Shown piece by piece: positions 38,301-49,965 of a stretch of 64,000 nt of DNA. The position numbers and the translations under genes were made by a program. The DNA is from Psettodes erumei. Its lineage: Eukaryota > Chordata > Actinopteri > Pleuronectiformes > Psettodidae. The notes under the pieces are model-generated. The model did not search any database and had not been told where the DNA came from. It worked only from the letters and a program-made list of their open reading frames with translations. Within the stretch, counting starts at the first letter, position 1, and the number at the start of each line of letters is the position of its first letter. The DNA lies in the NCBI GenBank assembly GCA_016785225.1, contig JAFBJZ010000354.1, forward strand, positions 1,588,001-1,652,000, in the 5' to 3' direction.

Positions 38301-41300
38301 GTCTCCTACATAAGATGTCATTAGAGACATACAGCATGTGTTGGTGTTGCTTCTTTCTCGTTCACAAAACAGAACAAACAACAGTGTCTACTCTCCAGTT
38401 GCTGCAGCTGGACACAGCACAATATAGCCAGTGTAGCAGGGCCACAACTGTCATTAGAGGGAACCCTGCTTAAGACCTACAGGCTCCAATGTCGAGTGGC
38501 AGCTGCACATATAGTTGGTTCTGTATCACATTATGAAATGTTGTCTTATCCACTGAAGAAGAAGTGCCTGGATGTTAAAACAGCTCGACCGAATGAACCG
38601 GTATCAAAAAAATGCCCAAATATGGAGCCCCAGGAAGGAGTCAACATAGCAAGTGCCGTTAATACCAATGAAGGATTGGTTGGGAAAAAAATGTTTCTGT
38701 GTACTGATGAGGAAAAGAGCACAGTTCTGTTTTCTTAGGAATAAAGCACATGAACGTGACAGGAGGTGGGAAAGAAGGCTGAGAAAGTGAGGCGACGCAC
38801 CTTTTTCCATTGAACAGTATGCTGGGCAGAGGCCTTGGTCTTACACTGCCATTCCACCTTGTCTCCAAGCATGACCACTTGGGGTTCGACGGGTGTCACG
38901 CTCACCGGGTCAATGTCTGAAAAAGACAATGAAAAGTAATTGAGAAAGAGAGGGAGACACGTGAATCCTGAGGCCTTATATACATTCTAAGTGGTTAAAG
39001 AAATGCCATTTAAAATCAAAAAGCTTCTCATTGTTTAAATCACCATTTAATAAGGCTCTCAGTACGACTGTAAAAAAATTGTCACAGTATGACTGTAGAC
39101 AATTACATTTTTTTCAAAGTTCAAAGCTAATACACTTATTCTGAAGTTAAGCTTCTCTGATGGCATTTCAAGACTATCTCTGCTTAATGTGTGTGATAAG
39201 ATCAAATTAGGTAGTGTGGTTGGGATAACATTAAAGTGCCAGATGAGCTGTGAAAAATTGAATCGGATATCGGCAGCCCAAAAGGATTCCACTAAAGCTT
39301 GATCTGTTCCAACTCTTTTAATTTGTTGATTTGCTGATGAAAAGAACTGCTTTACTGTAAGAGCTAAACAGCCCAACAAGAGGTAAAATGTTCTTTGTCT
39401 GTTTTTTAAGTAGTTCCGCAGATGCATGGGGGTGTGTGTGTGTCTGTGTGCATCTTTGGCTCACTTACAGTGGACAATGAGGTTGATTGTTCCGCTCAAG
39501 TCAGCATCCAAGTTATCAAAATCTGTGGCTTTGCATGTGAACACACCGGCATCACTACGCTTGATGGATTTCAGAATCAGGAGACCACCCTCACCGGTGA
39601 TTTCTTCTCCCTGGAGGTGAAGGGACAGGGACTGGTAAGCGGTATCATTTCAGGTTTTTGGAAAATTGTTTAACATTGTTGCTTTTTTGTTGCATTTTTT
39701 CTCCTTGTCTCTCAAATGTAAGCTGCATGTAAATGCACACTTACATTTTTACTGAAGTCAAACTCAGGCTGAGGGTTTCCATCGGTCTCACACTTCATAG
39801 TGACAGTATCGCCCTCCTTGACTTGATCTTTGTTAAGAAGGGAAAAGGTCGCTTTCTCAGATGGATCTAGATGGACAAGAACAGACATGGAACAGGTGAA
39901 AATTCCTCCTTTGGATACATTTACACTGTTACACTGTATATCATCAATCAGAGATGAGCAATGCATTCCAGAGGGGATGTTTTACTTTCCCAGTGCCTCC
40001 TCTTTCCATTCCTCATCATTCTTTTGCAGCTGACAATCAAATTCCACAGCAGCTTTGCCTTAAACTACAGCAGGAGGAACAATGTTTCAGCATAGTGAAG
40101 AATGTTGGGCCAGATCCTGATATTTGAAAAGCTGCAACCAGCAAATATGTGGCATTTTTGGTTAATCAATTGCAAAAATAGTTGCTAGTTAATTTTATGA
40201 AATTCACTCAAATGTTCTTTTTTTAAACAGTAAGTTAAATGATGATGGCAAACAGTGAGACACTTAAATAAACTAACTGATTTGTAATCAAAAATCAGGG
40301 GTCAACAACATTTTTATAATGTGGAACAAAGATCAGAGAAAATGAAGGAGCTCCCCATTTTCATGGCATAAATAACACAATTAATGATAGAACAGGTATG
40401 TGTTCTCTATATACCAACACAGCCTTGACAACCTTCACTTTGCACAGCAGCACAGTGACAAAATGGTCTGATTTGCTAATTCAGTTCCACAAACCCTCTG
40501 CAGTTCCTCAATAGAACCTAATGAGACCCGAAGGACCCTCATCAAAGATTAACTAGGTACAATCTCCCCACCGTCTCTGCCCCTCTCCACTCACAGTTGA
40601 GGTTGATAGTGATGGCGTCAGACTTCTTCTTTTTGATCTGGTCCCCTGGCATGCTGTACTCCACGGTGCACTGGAACACAGAGTCCTTGTCGGCCTTGGT
40701 GGGCTGCATGTACAGGGTGCTCTTGATAGTGTAGAGACCTGAAGCCTCCTTCACCACCGAGGGAATCATGTAGGTCTCTAAGGTAAAACATTCATTGAGA
40801 TGAAGGACATCAAATCAAGTGAAAAACTGCACAGATTTTCCTCGACTCTGTATATGGGTATATGAGATAATACTATATTTCTGTTTATGAAACAGAGCAC
40901 ACATACTCTCTTTCCTGTCCTTGACTTCAGGTAGGGGCTGGTCGTCTTTGAACCAGATGATTCTTGGCTGGGGATGTCCATTCTTTGTCACACAGGCACC
41001 AATCTGATATGTGTGGACAAAATGCAGGGATTAGTGACAGAAAATGTTTTATACAAAATCATGGAACATGGAATCCCACACACACCTCAGAGCTGGTGGT
41101 CTCTCCCACAGAAATGGCCTGACTTGACGGTTTGGTGAGTTCTGGCTTCTCAGGGGCAACTGAGACAGAAAAATGGAGGGGAGAAATTATGATTGTAGCA
41201 TTATGATTCATGAGAGGGAAAACCTTTTAACGTTAACCCTGAGTACAGATACACACACGCACACACACAAAGGCACATGCTGCACTTCCATACATGCAGT

Positions 41301-41431
41301 TCAACCCACATTCTAGTGCTGACTTTGTTAATTAAGTTGAGCAGTAAATATCCTGCCAGATGTTATTCCACTGTGACCTGGTTCACATGAGCTGATAAGG
41401 GTCAAACCCTCGAACACTCCCCCTTCACTGG

Positions 41432-41466
<35 letters not shown>

Positions 41467-42956
41467 CTGCAGGTTCCCACTTATTTCTCTGCTTTATTCC
41501 CCAGCTCACTTGTTCACATGCAAGGTCATCTTATCACTGCCTGCAGCTGTCTAGTTCTCATAAACATAAACAATAGATAGGTATTTCACTCTCTGTCTCA
41601 ATCAATTCTTTGTTTTCATTTTTTCTTGTTTGTCTGTTTGTTTGTTTGTTTCTTTCTTTCTTTCATCACTCCCCAAATCTGCTGTAGCTCTTTTTTATTC
41701 CCTTTCCACACACGGTGCAGTGCAGGCTGCCGTATGCTGACATGAGGCAGCCTAAACATTTAGATGCACAGTGAGGAAGTTGCCTTCATCTTGAACACTA
41801 TGCCCATGACTCTTTTACTTTTCTCTCACATTAGGACTAAATACTTATTTTGCCTTAATTGAGAGTATTAAATGTGAAGAAATTAAGAAATTACACCCTC
41901 AGAGGACTGGAGGTAGGATTGTGCTTTTGCTCTGCAGACCTATTTTTTACTCTCCGCTGTAAGAGAGAGAGAAAACAGGCTATAACTGCTGTAAAGCCCG
42001 ACCCTCGTGAGATCTCATAACTCAGTTCTATTAAATTAAGGCAGGATAGACACACTACAATTCATCCCCCACTGAGTCACTGATCAAATGTGGACAGAGA
42101 ATAATTGCTGGTTTGTAAGGCAGACTGTTTTTTGTGGGCATTAAGTGCATCTAAAAGGGCCTTTGTCAAATACCACTTTATTGAGGTACTGGCCCATTCC
42201 CAATTAATAGCCTGTTTTATGACATTGCTTTAAATTCCGGTGCCTCTGAGTTCATAAATGTTACTGGGTAACTTGTAAGCACCATTTCAAGTGGTATCTT
42301 AACTACAGGAAGGGTTGTCTTCCCATTCTCATGATGCAAATTCACCCTCTTTAGTGTGATTGATCAGTCCAATCCAAAATGCAAATGGTTGGTATTCATT
42401 TTGGTGTGATGGCTAAATGCTAAAAGTATGATTGATGTCTTAGGGATTGCTATGGGAAGGGCAAGGACACAGTGAGCTGCACCAGCGTCAGCCCTTGGCG
42501 CCTTAGTGATAAATCGGGACTGTTATTAAGGTGAGATATATGAGACATGACAGGTGTGATTGAACTATTCATCAATTGTGTCAAGAGTGATTAGATAGCG
42601 GTTAATTGACCTCTGGGGAACTTATCAAAAGAAAATTGGTTACCCCAAGCACACAGCTCTACACATGAAGGAAAAAATGTTAGTCCAAGTCCGCTCTATT
42701 CTTGACAGATGGAGACAATTGTGACAAATCATACTTGAGGATACAATATTTCTATAAAAAGGTTTGGAGGCGTGGAGTCACTTTGATGATGTGGGAAATG
42801 CAATAAGCAACAGGCATTACGTGCATTAACTACAATTAAGCCACTTCTAAATGGTATCGTATGCATGGACACACATGCAGATCTGATTAAAGCCATAAAC
42901 CTTTAGTGGCAGTGACGAACCAAGTCATAAATTCCACACGTCAACAACTGACGGGA

Positions 42957-42991
<35 letters not shown>

Positions 42992-43612
42992 GGGAGGGGG
43001 GCTTCTCTCTTCACAGGTCGTGTCGAGCTCATTTAAAAAGGCCAAAGTGCACCGGCTGACTCACAGAAGACTTTGAGCATAGTGGCAGCATCTTTGATCC
43101 CATGAGGGCCAGCATTGACCTGGCAGTAGAAGACAAGCTCGTCGGAGGGCTGGGCTGACACAATGGTCAAGGTGAAGTCCTCTCCGATGGAGACCCGGCC
43201 AGTCAAAGGCGTGCCCTCGTCACTTTTTCCGTCGCCACCCTGGGAGCGGAAAGCCACACGCTTCCTGGTTCCCTGCTCCTCCTGAATGAAGAGACAGAGC
43301 AAAAAATGTTGTTGGAAAAAAGTCAGAGAAATATGGGGAATAATGTCTTCAGGAAAAAGAGACAAAGAAGCAGAAGTAATTGAGGGACATTAGGGGACCC
43401 AAGACCCTAAAACACATCTAAATATGCTATTTTAAAGGGACCTTACTTTTTTCTTGAATTAGACATGAAAAATACTTTACTTACAATGTACCATTCGACG
43501 ATCGTGTTGCTTGATGATTCTGAGGCAGTATACGCGCAGGGCAGTTTGGCAGTTTCTCCTTTCAACACCTCCACTTTAGGAGCCACCTTTACACTCACAG
43601 CCTCACTGCAAA
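32380..43612 (-). CDS. bcam: BCAM/MCAM-family Ig adhesion receptor (partial, exon 1 missing)
   Basis: A type I membrane adhesion receptor. BCAM (Lutheran) binds laminin alpha-5 and links to spectrin. Fourteen exons were placed on the - strand: 43485-43612, 43065-43281, 41086-41159, 40907-41003, 40595-40777, 39745-39866, 39469-39610, 38801-38916, 37417-37558, 36847-36971, 35936-36077, 35490-35513, 33177-33318 and 32452-32551. All have GT/AG ends, and together they make 585 codons in one frame. Five Ig domains follow, each with its cysteine pair (for example KLPC/FYC, GAC/FQC, MKC/FTC, WQC/YMC, LKC/ATC). Next come a short stalk, a membrane segment (VVIAVVVCVLLLLLLVALIYF), the basic NKKNKLPC and a tail with NDIVVEMK and EEAGLL. 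Domains 1, 3 and 5 look closest to BCAM and the tail to MCAM. Linkage to apoc1/apoc2 favours bcam. The signal-peptide exon was not found. The end is either the in-frame stop at 32380-32382 or an unplaced exon. Confidence 0.85.
32551..32554 (-). other. bcam: NAGNAG tandem acceptor of the tail exon
   Basis: On the - strand the intron ends CTCTCAGCAG before GACCACTGG, so splicing can use either AG three bases apart. Both keep the frame and differ by one Arg (V-R-T-T versus V-T-T). This is a classic NAGNAG arrangement. Which form is used cannot be told from sequence. Confidence 0.6.
33331..33725. repeat. G-rich GGGA/GGAT tract in the receptor intron
   Basis: A purine-rich, G-run-rich stretch on the + strand (many GGAGGGAGGGATGGATGG-type units) inside the intron just upstream of the transmembrane exon's 3' neighbour. 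On the transcribed strand it is C/T-rich. Multiple GGG runs could fold as quadruplex DNA. No regular repeat unit length was established. Confidence 0.6.
34043..34390. mobile_element. degenerate MITE with terminal inverted repeats
   Basis: Terminal sequences CCTTAAAAGAACAGTTTGAC (34043-34062) and the reverse complement of GTCAAACTATTCCTTTAAAA (34371-34390) agree at 16 of 20 bases. Inside are AATATGAAGCTGAAGCCAG, AAAGACTGGAAAC, CGCCCACCTG and GGTTGCTTGGCAAC in the order I remember for a very abundant percomorph foldback element. It lies in an intron of the BCAM-type gene and is decayed, so it is immobile. Confidence 0.8.
35123..35290 (-). mobile_element. LINE-like 3' tail with GAATA microsatellite end
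   Basis: A short ATAGAATAGAATAGAAT array is followed by CCTTTATTGTCCCCAAGGGG. It resembles the teleost repeat ends that read (GATA or GAATA)n-CTTTATTG-TCCC-AAGGGG. The microsatellite end is on the left, so the insert points to the - strand. It is 5'-truncated and lies in an intron of the BCAM-type gene. Confidence 0.65.
35310..35362. repeat. (GT)n microsatellite, CA on the transcribed strand
   Basis: About twenty-five GT units with one early interruption. On the receptor's sense strand this is a CA array starting roughly 130 bases downstream of the 24-nt exon. Confidence 0.95.
35490..35513 (-). other. bcam: 24-nt microexon in the receptor stalk
   Basis: The 24 bases have a strong acceptor (CTTTTTTTACAG before CAATTGG) and donor GTAGAG. 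Splicing in encodes AIGNSADR between the fifth Ig domain and the membrane segment. Both flanking introns are phase 1 and the exon length is a multiple of three, so skipping leaves the frame open. It is a natural candidate for alternative splicing. Confidence 0.65.
37046..37074. repeat. (CA)n microsatellite
   Basis: A short CA array with one CAT interruption, in an intron of the BCAM-type gene. Confidence 0.9.
41433..41465. repeat. (CA)n microsatellite
   Basis: About sixteen CA units in the intron between the third and fourth placed exon counts of the receptor (41160-43064). Confidence 0.95.
41625..41664. repeat. TTTG/TTTC tetranucleotide run
   Basis: Consecutive GTTT units change into CTTT units, read directly, inside a receptor intron. 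Confidence 0.85.
42150..42640. promoter_or_regulatory. candidate intronic conserved element
   Basis: A complex, non-repetitive block inside the largest placed intron of the BCAM-type gene contains CCCAATTAATAGCC, GCGGTTAATTGACC and repeated ATTGATC/TGATTGA strings. No exon fits the gene's reading frame here. An enhancer role is a guess based on appearance. Confidence 0.25.
42959..42990. repeat. (GT)n microsatellite
   Basis: Sixteen GT units followed by a G-rich stretch, 75 bases from the donor of the second placed receptor exon. Confidence 0.95.
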
Positions 43613-46600
43613 CTGTGGAGAACAAAACACAACAACAGAGAGAGAGAAAAAATATGAATAAGGACTGACCTGAGGGAAATTCTCCATCACTCCATTCAGA
43701 CAAGGAAAAAGTTTAATTTGACAAAGTGGCACCAGTACTAGTTTGTATAGAGTTAAAAATTTCTAAAAATGAAATTAAAATAAAGAAAAACTGAGTGCCA
43801 TTTAGTGGATGGATGTCCCATGGCTGAGGGCACAAGATGATTAAGTGAAGTGAATCCCCACTTTATTACAGAACAGCATGATGCATGTTCTAATGTTCTA
43901 ATGTTCAAAGTAAACTTCACTACTGTGGAAGTGGGGAGATGGGCAGGAAGGCAAGACAAATAGTAAAACCACAATGACTACAACCTGTCTCCATGTTATT
44001 AGATTGAAAGCCTGTGTGTTTGTTTAATACCCTCAGGGTTTCCGAGTGTTCAAACACTGTTACGAGAACCGGGAACAGCTGCGCGGGGTCCATGAGAGAC
44101 TTTATCAGCACTGGAGCACGCATTTTCTGCACTGCCCTGGGCAGTTCGCACTCATCACACACACATCCCATACGTTGGCAGCAAAAAGAAGGCTGGTGTC
44201 TGCATTTACCGCCATGCTTTTAGGCATAGCGCCTCCCTCCCTCCCTGAAAACACATGTTTTCACAGATGTAAGGCTGCGGCGATGACAACTGACACAAGG
44301 GCGATGCCATAGCGACAGACCGGACATGACAGACGCATACAGGCTTTTACTGTACCTTACTCTTGACTAAGAAACACACAAATTCTTTACAGAAAAGAAA
44401 TATTAACTTCAATGGAAAATAGCTGTAATCCTAGCATATTAAAGGAATATTCCTTCCCAAAATTGAATTGAAAGAAATTACATTCTCAATGACAAGTTAA
44501 AGCAAAAAAGGACATCAAAACTTCTCACACCACACTGCAGTGTGATCTACTTTTGTTAAGAACAGCCTGAACCCATGGCAAAATAGCTAAATACACCACT
44601 TTCATGTTGTGTTACTGCCAATGCATTTCTTTTAAGTGCTGCCTCCTAGCATTTTTAGAGATTTGTTAGCAAAACAAGGATTATTTGGAACATGCATTAT
44701 TGAACATTAAATTCAATGGCAGAGAAATGGATTCTACCGAAGGACGAGTGGTTTGTGAAGCTTCTGACATCATTCTCACTTTTATTCGGTCAAAGCTCTG
44801 TTAGTAGTTTTTGTGATTCCCGTGAATCCAAACAGACTACAGCAGCTGCAAGGGTAGTGAGCAATAAGTGTCCATATTCTCTTAAAGGTGTATAAACAGC
44901 AGTAAAAACTGTGGGGGGATCCCAAAGGAAGCTCAACTGGCACTGTAAGTGTTCTCCATTGAAAAGAGACATTAAGATGCGCACAGTGTCCTACATCTCA
45001 GTGAGAGAGCATGAAGCACAGCATGAACTCAAACTGCTTCCTGTGGGGATAGGGAACACTATGGTTCTCAAAACTCAAAGCTAGCTAAGGAGAAACAATG
45101 CGACACGGTAGACTGCATTACATGAGAGGTGAGAAAGGAGGGGAGGGCAAGGATGGAGAGAGCTAAAAGAAGGGAAGGAGCTGACCATTTCTGCTAATGA
45201 AGTCACTGCAGCACATACAGCGTCATAAATCGTAAGGTGCGGTAGTGTATGAAAGCAGTGGAGTTCACAAGCGCTGTGAGTGTGGAGGACAGAAACAAAG
45301 AAAGGACAATGCTTTTTATGTGGCTGGGGTCAAACGGTCACATCATTTCAACTAAATCAAGTCGTCAACGGAATGGAAGCCATCTTTCAAAGTCTGTCCA
45401 ACCAGAAGGCTTATAGGAAACATTGTGCTTGCCCGGTATATGTAGATAGAATTAACTGATATGCCAGTAAAGAAAACATATAGGGTTATGGGAACGGAGC
45501 TGTATTTACTGTAAAATACAGTAGTTTCCAAGACAAAAAACAACTCAAAAAATGTTTTTATAGATTAAATAAGCAAAACTTTAAGTACACATTCCCAAAA
45601 ATCATTCTAACATGACAGACACTTTAAAGTTAAATGTCATCTAAGAGCCAAAGATTTAAACTCAAATTAATTAACTCTTAATATTGTACATACAGTATAT
45701 GTTGCTATGAACCCAGCCCCATACCCTGTATGATGACATAAATTAATCATGTCACCAATTTCTGGACAGCAAAAAAAAAAAAAAAATCTGAACTTGAATT
45801 ATTTATTTCTTGTGAGATGCTGCCAAGAGTTGGGAGGATGGACTTCTGGGAATCCTAGTTCTTTGACAGGCTACTTTTTAATAACGGGGCAGAGAAATGC
45901 AGACGGGGTGGGGGATGAGAGAATGTCTAAAGAGAGATGAGAGGAGCTGAAGGGATGGCCACCTTGTGATGGAGGGAAAAGGAGACAGAGAGGATGTATA
46001 AAGGAGAGGCTAGGGCGAGCTGTCACGTATACACACTATGGTTGATTGGTGTTGTGTGTGTGCATGAGTGTATGTTAGTGAGAGATCATCAGAGGCAGCT
46101 GCTATGATTCATCAGAACCCGAACACCACAGAGAGGTCAAGGGTCAGTCAAGCGTTGACATTTGATGAAAAGATCTCATGTCTCCATGTCTCCTCCACTG
46201 CTGTTTTCTTTCACTTCCTCTTCATTTACTTTTTCCACTTCCCTTGACTCTATTTTTATCCCGCCTCTCTTTTTTCTTCTGTACTTCTTTCTTTTTTCTC
46301 TTTGCTATCTCCATCCCTACCCAGCATCCCTCACTCATTAAATATTTTTGTTCTACCAGCTCAGTAGCTCTCAAGTGAAGAACCAACATTAGTTTTACAA
46401 ACCGAGTCTCATGTTCCGAGTCTGTAAGAGGGATGTTAGCCCCAAAAGAAAATCCTCCTCTGTTACTGCGCCAACACAAACAGCGAACCAGACCAGAAGC
46501 AAACGCACAAGAATGTGCAAGTAAACCCAACGCTGTGCTTTTAAGGCAGCACTCAGGATTTAAGAGTCTCTTTAAGAGGTGCATGGGAAAGTCACACACT

Positions 46601-47583
46601 CACAACAAACTAAATCAAATGACTTGCTGGCACGTGTACCGGGACGCCAAATCTTAACTTGGTTACTCAAGTTATTTGGCTTTGAAAAGACACATGTGTC
46701 CTATGAATCCTCAGAGTGCACTTGTAAAATGTAAAATGGAGACACCTAGTTGAGAGGTACTACAATATTACCATTTATTATGGAGATGTCTACGTCAGGC
46801 AGTTTTAACTGACCTTAACTGTTGTTTACACAACTTAAATTTTTTAATTTAGAATCTTCTTTCTACTATGAGATGAATCAGGGAGCTGCTGTCTGTGAAT
46901 GGTTTTGGTGGCTATTCTCAGTGCTCAGTATTTAACATACTCTTTTTCTTTTAACTGAGGTTTGGTGCATGTAAATGCATGAGTGTGAGATACCGACAAG
47001 GAAGTTTAAGCAATGATGTGATCAGAAAATGTACTGTATGGTCGAGTCCATCTGTATACAGTATCTGTCTCTTTGTTTTTGTCTCTGTTTTGATTTTACT
47101 GTCTGTCTCACTCTCGCCCTGTCCTCTCTTGAACACACATCTTTCACTGTCATATGCAATATGTTTGGATTCAGAGTGATCAATCAGGCTGCGGTTCTGT
47201 GTTTTACACACAAGGCAGCTGGACAGGCAGAGACAGGCAATTAAAGCATAATTAGAGTGTCCTCTGTCCAATCTGAGCCCAAAGCTGTGTGTGTGTGTGT
47301 GTGTGTGTCTGTGTGCGTAAAAGAGTGTTTGTGTATTTTGAGACACAGGCTGTTGGCCGTCACTCTGTGTGTGCATGTGTGTGTGTGAGTAAGAGACGGA
47401 AAGAAAGGGAGCGATGGGGGCTGCTGAAGGGGTGGGCGAGCTACATGGGGGTCTCGTTAGCTGACGCAGGCCAGCTAATCGGATTTAGCCAAAGAGAGGG
47501 AAAGTGTGTGTGAGGTGGTGTGTGATGGGGTGCATGAAAGGGTAGAAAGACAGATGGGAGCGAGACAGTCAGACTGTGACCTG

Positions 47584-47584
<1 letters not shown>

Positions 47585-47611
<27 letters not shown>
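47585..47611. repeat. (CA)n microsatellite
   Basis: About thirteen CA units read directly. Confidence 0.95.
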
Positions 47612-47615
<4 letters not shown>

Positions 47616-47798
47616 ATCTATAATGCATGTGATATTTATGAGCAAATGAACTGCCCCAAAAAGCTACAGTTAAGTACAGTGTGTGTAGGAAAATCAAAGA
47701 TCCATGTCTGCAGTCAAAGCAGCGCGGCTGAGTGGAGGACACCCACATCTACTGAAAAGTTAATGCGAAGCCATATTTTTCCTTTTTCCTTTGACTCG

Positions 47799-47799
<1 letters not shown>

Positions 47800-47839
<40 letters not shown>
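47800..47839. repeat. (CA)n microsatellite
   Basis: About twenty uninterrupted CA units. Confidence 0.95.
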
Positions 47840-47840
<1 letters not shown>

Positions 47841-48500
47841 GCAGGTGCCCCTCATTATGAAGAGAACCAGCTGGATCCTCTCTCGCTCTCTCCCTCTTGT
47901 TCTCCCCTTCTCCCCTCTCCTCCTTTCGCATTCTGGATATCAAACCAGAAGCTTCTTTCTCTCTCTCTCTCTCGCCTTTTTATACTTCATTCTCAAAGAG
48001 CATTTTTCAATGCTCAGAGCACAAACTTGCTTACGTGTGCGGTTGTGTGCGCACGTTTGTGTTAGAATGAGAGAGGAGAGGGAATGTTGGTAAAAGGAAG
48101 GCACGGAGAGAGTAAGAAAAGGGACAAAGGGGGAGGAAGAGGAAGAAAGGGAACAAAAGACGATGTGTTTCTGCAAACCCAGCCTTACCTACATCAGTGT
48201 CACTCGGCTAGAGCCTCTTCATGCAGCCACCGTGAACTTCCTTTCACTGATATTACCTGCTCGTCTCCCTGCTAACCCAAACACTGTGCAATGCAGTCTA
48301 CCGTATACACCTGGATGATGGTACTAAGGGTTCCGGAGAAGGGTGTCAGATTACAGTCAGCATGTGTCAAAGAGAAGGAGCATAAAGACCTGTGCCAGTG
48401 CCAAGACTGTGACGAGGCGCGCACGGAAGACTTGATCTGTGAAGTGATTGAAGCTGAGCAGGACAGGAGGAGTGCAACGCAGTACCTGCTGGATGAGGAG

Positions 48501-48559
48501 TGTGTGTGTGTGTGCGTGTGTGTGCGTGTGTGTGCGTGTGTGTGTGTGCGTGTGCGTGT
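48501..48559. repeat. (GT)n microsatellite with GC interruptions
   Basis: GT array with regularly spaced TGCG interruptions, giving a higher-order unit of about ten bases in part of the run. Confidence 0.9.
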
Positions 48560-49639
48560 ACCTGCGTAGGTATGTGTGGTCCATAACATTCCTGGCCTCT
48601 AACAGGATTAGTGTGTTTGACTGTTGGCAAAGCAAACAACGTCCTGCTGCAGAAGACACAGTGTCAATGTCATGAGGACTGAGTCACCTGCAACACAAGG
48701 TTGTTAAAAAAACAGCCTTGTGTAACACTAACTTCCACTTTTTATCCTTCATTTTCCATTGATCAGCACCTTTCCCAGTGTGTTTAAAATGATTCCTAAA
48801 TCTCCCTATTGTTGCCAGCACTGCTGACGTTCTAGCTGAATTTATTGTTGAAATATATGTGTTTATGGTGTAACCATGGAGGCTAAATGCATAGTTTAGT
48901 ACTAGGCTATGTCATAATTATAGCATTAGCACTGTAAGGAATTACTCATTATTCTGATAATCCATTAATCATTTCGGTACGTGTTCAAGCAACAAATTTT
49001 GATGGTTCAAGCTTTTCAAATATGAAGATTTGCACAGTAAACTGAAAATCCTTGGTTTTGCACGGCTGATTAGGCAAAACAGTTATTTGAGGACCACACT
49101 TTGGGCTTGAAATTACATATCTGAAAATGATTATGGACATTTTTGTCTTGGTTTTACAGACCAAACAATTAATCATGGTATCAAGAAAAAAAACAACCCA
49201 TCAGCTGCCAATGACAGTGATTGTTAGTTGCAGCCCAAGCTAACATGCACCAACTACAAATCTCAAAAATGTAACGGCACGTCGGGGCTACAGAATCTAC
49301 GGAGATATCGCTCAGAGACCTGGAACTGGAACTTGTCGGCTTGTGTTTTCTCCTACAAGTTAATTGTGGCCCAGTAGACTTTGGCTTGTCAGTAATGGTT
49401 GGCAGACATTGTCAACTTTCTGCTCACCACGATTCTCACTTTCTGCCACACAGCGGATGTTAAAACAGTTGCTCTGTGGTACTTAAATGCATGACACAAC
49501 ATTAAAATGTTGCTGTGGTGGTATCAACAAAGGAAGTCCATCACTGAGCTATAAAACAATTCCTATAACACAGGAATCTACAGTGCACGTATAAACGTGG
49601 CTTCACTCCCACCACATGTTGGTAATGGTTACTAACAGC

Positions 49640-49965
49640 ATCGACAGGGCGTGACTTCCTCACAGCAGTCATCATCCTCCGCAGCCAGGGGGTCTGTGGA
49701 TGTGAGCACAGTTGTGGCAGCAAGGCGTGGCAGAGTGCCCTCAGCTCCCTAATGCTGATTACGGCCCGCTAATGTTCCCGACTGGATCTGACCCAAAATC
49801 TTGGGTTCACGGGCCGTTCATATTCGCCCAGTGGTCGCATTAGTCTGCCTACACGGCTCGAAGAAAGCCGTTTGCACTCCTCTGGAAATTCACTTTGCTC
49901 TGTGAGATTCGTTTTGCAGACACACTCAATGCATCTAAATGATTTACCCGGGAGGACCAGCTGCA
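49640..49965. promoter_or_regulatory. candidate conserved non-coding element
   Basis: A complex block with CCTAATGCTGATTACGG, CCCGCTAATGTTCC, GTCGCATTAGTC and CTAAATGATTTACC, dense in TAAT/ATTA cores and unlike the surrounding repeats. No open frame is convincing. Conservation is untested. Confidence 0.3.

Noticed and set aside
44014..44312. Overlapping open frames on both strands with a CAG acceptor-like site near 44035
   Set aside because: Three frames are open at once in a mildly GC-rich stretch. None gives a recognisable domain, and none joins the receptor in frame as a signal-peptide exon.
44440..44990. Possible teleost interspersed repeat with paired AAAGGAATATTCC-type ends
   Set aside because: Parts felt familiar, but I could not define termini or an internal order I trust, so no element is called.
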